From the NCBI GenBank assembly GCA_028554645.1, contig JAQOOI010000021.1, positions 1,922,001-1,986,000 of the forward strand: a stretch of 64,000 nt of DNA, in the 5' to 3' direction. Position numbers and translations under genes: made by a program. The stretch comes from Omphalotus guepiniiformis (taxonomy: Eukaryota > Basidiomycota > Agaricomycetes > Agaricales > Omphalotaceae). Shown here one piece after another: positions 45,354 through 55,500 of this stretch. Position 1 is the first letter of the stretch. Each line of letters opens with the position of its first letter. The notes beneath the pieces were generated by a model. That model searched no databases and was not told the origin of the DNA. It saw only the letters and a program-made list of their open reading frames with translations.

Positions 45354-45678
45354 AAGAAATGAGTTCAGAAGAGACTCAGGCTATTAATTGTTTATGTATG
45401 TACACCAGATTCCGATTTGAATTGTGATTCATCTCACGGATCGGCGTAAATCGCCGAGCAGCCGCAAGAAGTTGGCTGCTGACCGGGGCCAACGATCATG
45501 GGACCTTGTGTCAGTATCACTCTCGGGGACAACTGAATACAGCGAATATCTGTATCAGCATAGATCTACTGCAATGACAATGCATTCACGGTAAGCGTTA
45601 CTGACCCAACAACTGAAAATATCAGCACAAGACGATATTCACAATCAGCGACCTAGACACAGTCTTCCAAGAACGAGA
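45354..45678. other. Spacer between dehydrogenase and GH43 genes
   Basis: This 325-bp gap lies between the MDR start and the GH43 stop, both on the minus strand. It should hold the MDR promoter. I see no repeat or RNA gene. Confidence 0.6.
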
Positions 45679-47336
45679 CTACACAACGACCTGGGCGGGC
45701 AAAATTTATTGAAAAAGAGGTCAAAAACAAATCTTCAAAACTGCTCACCGGCCATCCAGAGGAAAAGTCGAGCCTGTTGATACCGAGCTAATAGCGGTGA
45801 TTTGAGACAAGAGTTTAAAGACGACAATTGCAATACATACGAAGCTGCCTGCAGAGGTATAGTAGTCTGAAAAGACGCGTTGAGCGCAAGGAAATGGGAA
45901 AGAGAATGACAACAGATACATACGGTATACGAGGATAGTGCCATCATTATCTTCCATTAGATCTTGACCGCCAGGTCCATAAATCTAGAGGATATGATCA
46001 ATGTCAGGTGCTGTTGAAACCAGTACTAGCAGCTCACTTGGTCATGCGTTTCAAGCACAAGGGTTCCTCCCCCTGCTGTCAGAGCTACGCCATTCGCATC
46101 AACGTAGCCTGAATTGTAACTAGCGACTGCATTAAGTGATAGTCAGGCCATAGGATATATAAAAGTACCTAGTAGACCTTCCAACGCGAATATTATAAGT
46201 GCTGGATGTTCCTTGACAGCATATATCCCAAGACGTGAATAAATAGTAGAAACCGTTTGTCTGGTATATCACGCTAGCTTCGATAGCGCCGTTGTCTGCG
46301 GTGCGTTGCGCGAGGGAGTTGACTGTGGAGCCGCTTGGTTTTACGGTCGAAGAACTCAAACTGTATACATAATCTCAACATTAAATGTCATTGCGCTTAC
46401 AGGAAAAGACTCACGCTTCGCCTTTGATGCCTGTCCAGAAGCTTCCAAGAGACAGATACCAAGTAGAGCCAGCTAAAGGGCGACATCATCAGCCGAGCGT
46501 ATGCTCCGTCAAAAACAATTCTTACTTATGAGCAAGTTGGGATCAATGGCCTATGATACAGCGGTTAGTCTGCATTTCAGTCTATCACATAGGGAACGGA
46601 CATTGTAAGAGGCGCCACTTGAGGTCGAGGTCACTAGGCCTTCATTGGTAAAGCTCCCTGCAGGCTCAGTCGTTAAACGCAAATATATAGAATAATTGTG
46701 TGAAACTACCGACCTGGTAAACCTGTGGAGGACTTGGCAAAGAAGATAGCAGACTATAGGAATGTCGTCGCAGTCAGTATTAACCATTTGCAAACAAGAT
46801 GTCGTCAAATACATTTTGGGATCCAAAGGTTGAAGCGGCATAGTACAACTGCGAGAACACTTGAGGATATGTAGACCAGGCGGAAGGAGGAATCGGAGAC
46901 ATACGTAGAAAGTTCCGTCTCGGTACGTGCAGTCGGGAGCCCAGAGCGCACTAAGGGGAAAGAAGCGTAGCAAATATTAGATATGGTCTCAACGTTACTG
47001 AGCAGGTCTAACCCATTAGAAGTACCGGTGTAAGAATCAGTCCAACTGGCGCCGTTAGGGAAGACCAATCCTGCGAGAGTCCACGCGGTACGATCCGGAG
47101 AAGTACGAATTTCAATACCGACTCCTGTCGCTAGAGCATCGGAAGGGTTCATGAAGGGACCAACAAGAAAGGACTAGACAGGACTCACAGAAAACAAAGT
47201 ACGTCCCTGCCGAATCCTTGCACATAGTAGGATCGTGAACGGCGGTGTTACCAGTGACCGTCCCAGGGCCTACAACGGCGCGTGCGAGACGAGCAAACCC
47301 GACTACGACAAATAAAATCCCAGAGAAGAGCATCAT
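45679..47336 (-). CDS. Secreted GH43 arabinanase-like glycoside hydrolase
   Basis: This is an extracellular five-bladed beta-propeller enzyme of the GH43 arabinan endo-1,5-alpha-L-arabinosidase type, about 330 residues. A signal peptide (MMLFSGILFVVVGFARLARAV) opens it. AVHDPTMCKDSAGTYFVF carries the catalytic base Asp; ALWAPDCTYRDGTFYVYYAAS and the second acidic block near NAIDPNL follow; AGSTWYLSLGSFW and GAIEASVIYQTNGFYYLFTS hold the catalytic acid Glu. The tail LMEDNDGTILVYHYYTSAG and INRLDFSSGWP runs to a last exon of only 12 nt (45679-45690) encoding VVV, giving the usual family ending. At least nine introns are inferred. It likely degrades plant pectin side chains. Confidence 0.88.
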
Positions 47337-47699
47337 GATCCACGAAGCCTGAGGGTCTGAAAGAGTTTCAAACCTCGCTCTTTATAAATGTTTAAACATT
47401 CCGATGCTCGGTACGAGGATGCGTAATAATTATCATATGCACGAATGGCACGCCATTTTGAAAAGAGAGTGAAGCATTTTCAAGGGAAAAAGGACATTGG
47501 CGATTGCAACAGTAACTTCCGATGTTTATGCAGTTGCCCTAATAAAATCTCCGGGACGTCGTGACAACATTAGAGCATATGGTCAGGGTACAGATGATAT
47601 ACCGACGGCCCGCAATTTGCTGGGACTGGGGGACCGGAGGCAAAGGGGACGAAAGTTGAATCAAACAAAGCCATACAAACTTCTACCATTGGTTAAACG
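47337..47699. other. Divergent promoter region (GH43 / RPAP3-like)
   Basis: This 363-bp gap lies between two divergent start codons. No repeats are visible; a short frame (47497-47739) runs into the RPAP3-like gene and looks accidental. Confidence 0.55.
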
Positions 47700-49253
47700 A
47701 TGGCCAATATCAAGGCGCAGGCAGCTAAAGACAAGGTAAGGATTTTATACACTTTTCATTGTTTTGATCCTAACTAGATTGCTAGGGAAATGCTGCGTTT
47801 AAAGCTGGAGACTATCCTTCCGCTATCGGACACTACACTCAGGCTATTCTCGATGACCGGAAAGACTTTACGTTTCCTCTCAATCGCGCTGCAGCCTATC
47901 TGAAGCTAGGCAAGTACGTTCTGCTGAACTATAACCTCATTTTGGTGCATACCATATCAAAATAATAATTCAATGTTTGACCCTCCAGATACGAAGACGC
48001 AGAGAGGGACTGTACTACCGTCTTGTCCCTAAGCGCATCCAATGTAAAAGCACTCTTTCGCAGAGGTCAGGCTAGGATTGGCATGGGCAACCTTGTGACG
48101 GCTGAAAAGGGTCGGTGGTCTCGTCGCACTGTTAAGTTCTATAGTGTTTATTTCAATCTCATATTTTCAGATTTCGAAGAGGCTGCAAAACTTGAGCCTA
48201 ATAATCAGGCCGTGCAAAGTGAGCTGGATGACCTCAAGAACAGAAGGCGGGATAAGAATAAGCAGGATACCACCTCAGATACACAATCTCGACATACAAC
48301 GGTTGACCGTTTATTAGGATACCACCTCAGATACTGTCCATCCCGCTCGTCGACGCGTCCCTATCAAAATCATCGAACCTGTTTCTGGTGTATCAAAAAG
48401 CGATCCGGCACAGGTCGACTCTTCGTCGACATCTCCGGGCAGCATCCAAGAAGTTGACACGGCCAATACCTCTTCAAAAACAGCCGACAGCTCTTCTCAC
48501 CAGAAAAATGTTGCGTCTGCCTCGACCTCGGCACCCCCTGCTGCGCCACCATCTCCTTCTCCAACCATCAATGGTACAAAGTCCTCAGGTCCTTCAGGGT
48601 CTTCCCCTCCGCCGAAATCCTTTCAGGACGCGAAACGTGCGCGCGAGGAAAGCAAAACAAGTCGTGTCGGCGGTGGGATTTTTCGTGCCTCTGGAAAAAA
48701 CACGATTTTCCCTACGAGGGAGACGAGCAGTCCTGTCTCTGCATCAAATTTACCCTCTCAGTCGCCGACGCCCGTGCATGAACCTGACAAGCCACCGTAC
48801 GACCTGGTTTCGGATCTCAGTCTTGGAACGAAGAAAATGTCACTTTTCGATTTCACGAGAGAGTGGGATAGACTGGGAAAAGGTGATATTGAAGAAAAGT
48901 TCCAGCTTATCGTGGTATGTTACTGCCTTGTCTTCCGAAGCTCTGATGGTCTTACTGTGCTTTCCTCATAGAGTATCGCACCTTCGAGCTACCGCTCGAT
49001 GTTTCAAAACTCTCTTGAGCCAGCCCACCTCGTGGGCTTAGTGGAAGTCTTCCAGGCGATGCTGAAGCGGCGTCCTGAAGATGAAACTATACGCAAAGTC
49101 GTGACACAGTGTATGGCGGCGCTGGCCAGAGTTCCACGAATTGGCATGGTGGTCTTGTTGCTCACACAAAGAGAAAAGTCAGTGATAGCAGAAGTCATAG
49201 GTTGCTTGGAAGAAGAGGAAGTTGCTGTCTGGAAAGGTATTCTGAAGATATGA
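47700..49253 (+). CDS. RPAP3-like TPR co-chaperone
   Basis: This is a TPR protein with an RPAP3 C-terminal domain, of the R2TP/HSP90 assembly system for RNA polymerase and other complexes. KGNAAFKAGDYPSAIGHYTQ, FPLNRAAAYLKLGKYEDAERDC, NVKALFRRGQARIGMG and FEEAAKLEPNNQAVQSELDDLKNRRRDKNK form three TPRs with the HSP90-clamp pattern. A disordered middle starts RRRVPIKIIEPVSG. The C-terminal domain reads FDFTREWDRLGKGDIEEKF, SYRSMFQNSLEPAHLVGLVE, and EVIGCLEEEEVAVWKGILKI. A 52-nt segment (48266-48317), flanked by a 19-bp direct repeat, must be skipped to keep the frame but lacks GT at its start. Confidence 0.85.
48264..48334. repeat. 19-bp direct repeat bracketing a frame-changing 52-nt unit
   Basis: The sequence AGGATACCACCTCAGATAC occurs at 48264-48282 and again at 48316-48334, 52 bp apart. 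The frame before the first copy (NRRRDKNKQDTTSDT) and after the second (DTTSDTVHPARRRVPIK) fit each other only if exactly one repeat period is removed. Confidence 0.8.
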
Positions 49254-49378
49254 TTCCTTACTGTAATGTGCACTTCTATTGAGAGTAATTAGACGGCGGT
49301 TGCCGAAATGCATATGCCGGTTAAGCTTTAGCGCAGCTGCTTACATCATTACCTTCAGTTTTACTTCCTCACTGCAGC

Positions 49379-50492
49379 ATGAGCTTTCAAGACATTGAGG
49401 CTGGTTTCGGGCCCTCGTCCTCCAATCATCCCTCTGCTCCTCAGTCCTCTTCGTTACCTCAGTCGCCTGAAGATGCTGTGTTCTTGAGTCTGCAGAACAG
49501 CCTGTCCTTGCAGGTGTTCAAGATGAATGCAAATGTACAGGGCATGCTGAAGTTGGTTGATCAACTTGGGACTGGAAGGGACTCGGCGTCTTTGAGAAAG
49601 ACTTTGTGAGTAGCGATCTTTGGTGAGGTGGAAATACTAACAGTTTAGCGTCGTGGTAGACATGATTTGACCGAAAGCACGCGTGCTATGGCGAAGCGGG
49701 GGTCGGAGGACTTGAAGCAGTTGACTGTACAACAGGCGAATCTTGTGAGTGGGGGAACTGAACGCGACTGAACTGCTCGCTGATGATGAACACGAAATGT
49801 ATTGGTTGGACGATAGCCGCACCAAAAGACGTCCTTGCAGAAGACTTCCCATGATCTCCAAATGTCACTCGTGGCGTTTCAGCGCGCGCAGCAAGTCAGT
49901 GCGGAGAGGCAGAGGACTGTAGTTCAAGGTGTCAAGATGGCGGTTGAAGATGAGGGGGAAAGAAGGCGAGTATCCTACTTTACCACCGTCCTTTTACTCA
50001 TCCTTTTACAAACAGTTCGGCCCCTACTTCACCTACCCAGCGTCAAGCTCAGCTTCTGCAAGCACAACTTTCGCCGCATGAACTAGCGTATCAAGAATCC
50101 CTCATTCAGGAGCGAGAAGAAGATATTCGAGAAATCGAGACGGGAATACATGAATTAGCAGAAATATTTAGGGATTTGGGAACGTTGGTCCATCAGCAGG
50201 GTGGGATGCTTGGTGCGTGCTTTAAGTGAATCTTACTTATGTGTCCGAGACTGACGAGAAGTTGTCACAGATAATATTGAATCGAATATATCTTCGGTGG
50301 CAGTGGATACTTCGAGGGCTGCGGAGGAACTGAGCACGGCGCATGAATATCAGCGTAAGGCCGGAAGGAGGGCGGCGTGTTTAATGATAATTTTGGTGAT
50401 TGTGGTGGCTATTGTGCTTCTAGCGGTGAGTAGTGGGAGTTGATCATAGTAATTCTGGCTGCTAAATAACGGGTTGTCAGGTCTTGTCATAG
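49379..50492 (+). CDS. PEP12: Pep12/syntaxin-7-type Qa-SNARE
   Basis: This is a Qa-SNARE of the endosomal Pep12/syntaxin-7/12 group, about 275 residues. The N-terminus MSFQDIEAGFG leads to a three-helix Habc region: VFKMNANVQGMLKLVDQLGT, LRKTLHDLTESTRAMAKRGSEDLKQL, and LQMSLVAFQRAQQ. The SNARE helix runs IREIETGIHELAEIFRDLG, then TLVHQQGGMLDNIESNISSV; the Gln in VHQQGGM is the ionic-layer Q. A C-terminal membrane anchor (CLMIILVIVVAIVLLAVLS) follows. The last exon appears to be just 12 nt (50481-50492); reading through the 5' splice site instead would end at VSSGS. Confidence 0.89.
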
Positions 50493-50854
50493 GAAAGCAT
50501 ACCCCTGCGAGTGTTTTGTCTTCTTCGGGAGTTGGATGCCTCCTGCTACCTATACCATCTACGGACATCGCCATTGCATTATGATTCATTTATGGTTATG
50601 ATTACTTTTCCCATTATTGAGCTTAGTTGAGTGGAGCACGGTGCTGTCGGTCGGCATACGTATTTGTGAATAGATAGATCGCTTTGTACACGATGCGAGT
50701 ACTATGATAGTAGTGAGAAACAAGATTACGGTAAATGTGATTCTTCGAACATCACCAATTACAGATATACAAAATTATGCAAATGCGTACAATGTTCCGA
50801 CCCAACAAATCTATAGGTTCTATAGGATTGCAAGTCCTTAAGCTGAATTATGAA
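50493..50854. other. Convergent 3' spacer
   Basis: This 362-bp gap lies between the SNARE gene (+) and the GT61 gene (-). AT-rich, with no coding signal or repeat seen. Confidence 0.6.
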
Positions 50855-52528
50855 TCAGCCTTCATCCAATGAACCGTCCAAGGCTAAACGATTGCGAATG
50901 AGGTTGGCAACAACAGCACCGTCGATGGGTATGGAGTTGCCTTGGAAGCCTTCAGGATAGCTGGGAAGAGGGAAGCCAGGAGACGTGAAGAAACTGTCAA
51001 AAGGTATCAGCGTACTAGTCATCATGAACGATGCATGGGCACGTACTTGTTCCCCCAGAAGCCATAATGGGTGATTCCCATGGCACGAGCGGTGTATTCG
51101 TAATCGTGGGCAAAACCACCAGGGAAGAAAAACTCAATCACAGTAGACCGCGATGTAGGTTTCATCCAAAGAAGGGCCGTGAGACCATTTCCATGCACGC
51201 CACAGAGAATCTACACAGGAAATCAGTTTGAAGTGAAAGAAGAGCAAAAAGAACAAACACACGGTTGTCCGAGCCGCAAGACGGATCTGCTCCCAGCGGG
51301 AAAGCTTATCCATGCTAACAACGTTTACTTCGTAGCCATACGTATCGCGTAGCTTGTAAAGCTCGGCGACGAGACGGTCATGGTCAGCTTGAATAAGTTT
51401 ACGTCGGTTCCACTCCTGACGAGAGACGTAAGTGATTACAGGCCGGCTGCGACCCTCGGAGTCAAGAAGAGAAGGATCGATAGTGGGGGAGATGAGGTCC
51501 TGGAGGGTAAGATGAGGGGGTGGCGGTGGAAGAGGATGAACAAGAGGGAGAGTGTCGCTGCCAGCATTTGGGTCAACTCCGGCAAAGGAGACAACGGTGT
51601 CGCGGACGGTTGACCACCAGTCTCTCCGACCAGGAAGGCCAAAAGGGACGGCGGCGGTACGCTGGAAACGCAAATAGTTGTATTCAGGCATGGCTGAGGA
51701 ACGGTCAGCAATGAGGAGCCGTTCAAAGTAGATTGGATTGCCGTTGAGGGTGCCGGAGGCAGGGGTAGAGATACGGGACAGAGAGGTGAGGTCGGCAAAG
51801 TCGTAGGAAAAGGAGAGGGAAACAGAGGGAAAGAGACTGCGAAGAAAGAGTTGGTTCATATTCGCGTAGTCTCGCCAATGGAATGAGTCGAGATGAGGAA
51901 ACAATATCCGTTTCGGGGGAGGTAGCTCGGTCGTCGTGCCATTTGAATGGGTCATTAATGAGATGTACGTCCGCCAGACACCGAAAAAGAGCTCGGCGCA
52001 GAAATGGTAGTAATGTGTGATAAACTGTGGGGAGTCGTTCATCACGAACGTCAATCCATCGACGACGTGGGCACTTCTTCCAAACATTTGCTGAGCATCC
52101 GTCGTGGAGATTACCCGAAGGTCTTTGTCGTCGGGAACTCGCAAGTACTCTTCTCCGCTCCCACCACGAGCGCCCCCAATATTTATGCCTTTTGAAAGGA
52201 TTGCTTTCAGCGGAGGCAGAGAACTAGGCGTATCGGTGACGATGTACCAAGTGCCATTCTGCATGTACATCGAGTCAAGAATAGACCATCCAGGCGCATG
52301 CGATACCAGCTGCGTTGGAGGAAAAGGCGCATGAAGTCGGTCAACTGCCACGCTCGTTGCAGAAGACTTCAATGTATGTGAGGTTTCAACTATAAATGTT
52401 TCGTTGTTGTCCACAGAGATATCCGCATGCTGAACTGGTCTAAATGTCGGAGAGAAATACAAGAGAGAAATAAATAGAATAGACACAAGAAGGACCTCCC
52501 TCATCGTTGGCGCACTCGATGCCGCCAT
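50855..52528 (-). CDS. GT61-family glycosyltransferase (DUF563), type II membrane protein
   Basis: This is a Golgi/ER-type glycosyltransferase of about 510 residues. A short cytoplasmic tail and membrane anchor (VLLVSILFISLLYF) open it. Features in order: ITHYYHFCAELFFGVWRTYI (typical HxxH/F region of GT61), RDYANMNQLFLRSLFP, FERLLIADRSSAMP, RPVITYVSRQEWNRRKL, VVSMDKLSRWEQIRLAARTT, and after one intron ILCGVHGNGLTALLWMKP followed by STVIEFFFPGG, the family's hallmark acceptor/sugar-nucleotide block. The last exon ends RNRLALDGSLDEG. GT61 enzymes transfer GlcNAc or xylose to proteins or glycans; the donor here is unknown. The start is 63 bp from the divergent Scc2 start. Confidence 0.87.
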
Positions 52529-52591
52529 GATCGTTTTTAGGAAACTCGTGACATAACGCGTGACAAGCCTCCTTTGCTGTTGTCGCCAACT
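52529..52591. promoter_or_regulatory. Compact bidirectional promoter (GT61 / SCC2)
   Basis: Only 63 bp separate the two divergent start codons. Core promoter elements of both genes must overlap or lie inside the coding regions. Confidence 0.6.
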
Positions 52592-55500
52592 ATGGCGAAC
52601 AACGCGCCGCCCAACGCGGCCGTCCGCGATGCTCAGTCTTTACTTGCTGCCTATCCAATGAGCTCTGCTGTGCCTTCAGCTCATGGTAAGCCTAATTTAT
52701 TGTCTTTGAATTATTCTGATCTTTCTTCATGTCGCCAGACACCTCGACCACCTCACTATTGCTGCCCCGCCCCCGTCTTTTGTGCAGCCAGATTATTATC
52801 GTGCTCAAACATATCGTCATCATGGAAGTCCACCGCCTTACACAGAGTATGCCGCCGAAGTCGCGTACATGGCTCAGCCCAACCAGCCGCAAGCTGACGC
52901 CGGCTATTGGCAGAACACGCGAAACGATGCTCTGAGATATGTTCAAGAGCAAGCTGGACAGTATGTGGCATATTCATTTCTTTTACTGTGTAATCTTATC
53001 GCATATATTCAGCAATTATACGTATCCGCAATGGACTGCTCCTTCATCATCATCTTATCCGACCACTGCGCTCGCGAACTCCATGTTTGGATATCCTACT
53101 CCTCCGCCTCTGCCTGTGCCAACTTCGATGGCTTCTTCATCACTTGCAGGTGCTCTCGGTCCTACTATGATGCCAGTTAATAAACCCGCCCAGCATCCTC
53201 CGCAAAATCAAGCCCGTCCTGATCAGAGCGCCACATTTTTTGACGAATTTCTGGCTGCCAAGTCTCAACAGATGCAACAACGGCAGATGCTTGTCACCGA
53301 GGGGCGCACAACACATAGCTCCTCTGCACCACCTCGAACCTCCAATTCTTTGAATTTAGCAGCGCATATGCCCCACCCTGGATCTTTGACCCCGAAGAAG
53401 AGAAAGATGGTTGTCGAGCTGGTGTCGACACCAAGTGCAAAAAGAGTCCATTTAAATGGATTCACACCTGGCAAAAGCTCGCTGCTGGTCACTCCTTCCA
53501 AGAACAGGTCGAGACTCGGCACCCCTTCGACCAGTCATACCTCTTCCTCTACCGCTTCTACTGCGCCGACCACCGTTCCTCCTACCCCTTCCTCCACCGC
53601 TGTAAGCACGCCTACTACTCATGGTAGCACAGGTCTTAAGAGAAAGACCTATACGTTCGATTGTATTGAGATATCTTCGCAGCCCCACCCTACTCCGTCG
53701 GCACCTAGGCTTGGCAAAAGCAGCTCCAGTCCTACTCTACTTGTGTCTGAGAAGAAGAGGAAAGTGGCATATGACACCGAAGATGATGACGATGAGTTGA
53801 ATTTAACTAGTCCAGTGAAACCATTGTACTACGGTGCCTCTTCATCTCCCTCTAAAGCAATACCTGGGACTGGCAGGAAGACACATGAACGAGATGAGCG
53901 TGCTCCGATCGAGAAACTGATTACGCTGCTGCAAGAGATATTTGATGCCGAGGACAGCCTGCCTCCGGACCCTTCTCCTTCGGATTTGCCACAGGACTAC
54001 TTCATGATTGATTCGTCGGATCTATCAAAACCCCAACTTGCACCGGCGATTGTCAAGAAGTTGACCAAATACGTAGGACAAGTGGCTAAACCAGGACGGA
54101 GTATCAATGTAAACCTGGGTTCGGGAGGTACTCCTCACGGGCAAAGGGCTCAGAGAGGGAAAGGAAGGCTGGGAGATGTGGACACGGCATTGCTGAGTAG
54201 GTTGTTAAGGACGCTAGGGCGGAGCACTAGAATCGGAGAGGAGGTCGACGCGTTCGAACAGGCGGGCCATCAAGGAAGTGAAGCTCAACCCGTGCCACAG
54301 AAGAGTCCTAAGAAGCGTAAATCAAAGACTCCTGTTGGTGGCGAAGAGCATGAGAGCGATGGCGGGGAGGAAAAGGATCGGAACGAGATAGACATCGTCC
54401 CGAAGACGCCGAAGAAGGACAAGGGCAAGTCTAAAGCCACATCGGCAGTCCCAATTCCAACCGATCTAGAGCTCGAGAAGCTACTACGCAAGCTGGAGCT
54501 GGGTAAGGATGGAATCCTTGCCGCGGAGTGTGCAGTGGCTCTGCTGGGTAGTGAAAGGCTTGCAAAGAGTGTAAGTATCCCCTTGTTGATTATATGCCGC
54601 TGTGCTGACGAATAGTCTTTTGTAGCTATACTCTGAAGAGCTGATCACGTCGTGTCTATCGGTAGTGAAGAACCAGCTAGAAAGGGTCATCTATCCCTTT
54701 GTGGAGGCATGTGGAGATACTTCTGCCATCGGGATGGCAAGTCCATTGCTGCATTACTTTGCCACTTTGAAGTGTGGTCCTACAGCAACTTCCACCCAGC
54801 ATCAAAAATCTCCCACCAAAACACCTGCACATACTTCTACCTATCCATCGTCGAAGCCTCCATCCTCTTCCTCTAACAAGACTGAACAATGCCGCCGTCT
54901 TCTATCGGAAACATTTCAGGCGCTTTCGGCGGTGCTGCCTAGATTAAGCACACTAGTCAGTGCCGAGAATGTCGCAATGAGTGAGGGTGTCGTGGTCAAG
55001 GCAGTGTATGTTGGTATTGGCCCGTTCTTTGTTGGAGACGCAGCAGGTGGGGGTGCGAGAGACGGTCACAACGAGGGAACCAAGTCCAAGGGCAGGAAGG
55101 AGAAAGGGGACGGAGGTTTAGTAATGGCCACGTTTGGCAAGAGCGCAATGAGAGGACTGAGATTGGATGCGCTCGCACTGATCAGGAGTGTCAGTGTCCT
55201 TCCAACATAGCTCTAAAATTTAGCTGATTATGGTTACAGATTTTTGCTAATCATGATGAGCAAAGGAGTTGGATCATCGAAGAAATTCTCTCATCGTTGA
55301 TCAAACTTTCAGACACGAAGCAAAAGGCAGGGCAATTCAGGTATGTGGACAATCTCTATGGTCTCTAGGATGTTTTTGAAGTCTTGTTGTGGTGCTAGAC
55401 TGCGTGAAGGTCGGTCCATACGCACCGTGTCTGCGCTCCTTCTTCAACTTGTCCAAACCTCTGCGCATGATGTGCGTGTCGGCGCGCGCCGGATCGAAAA

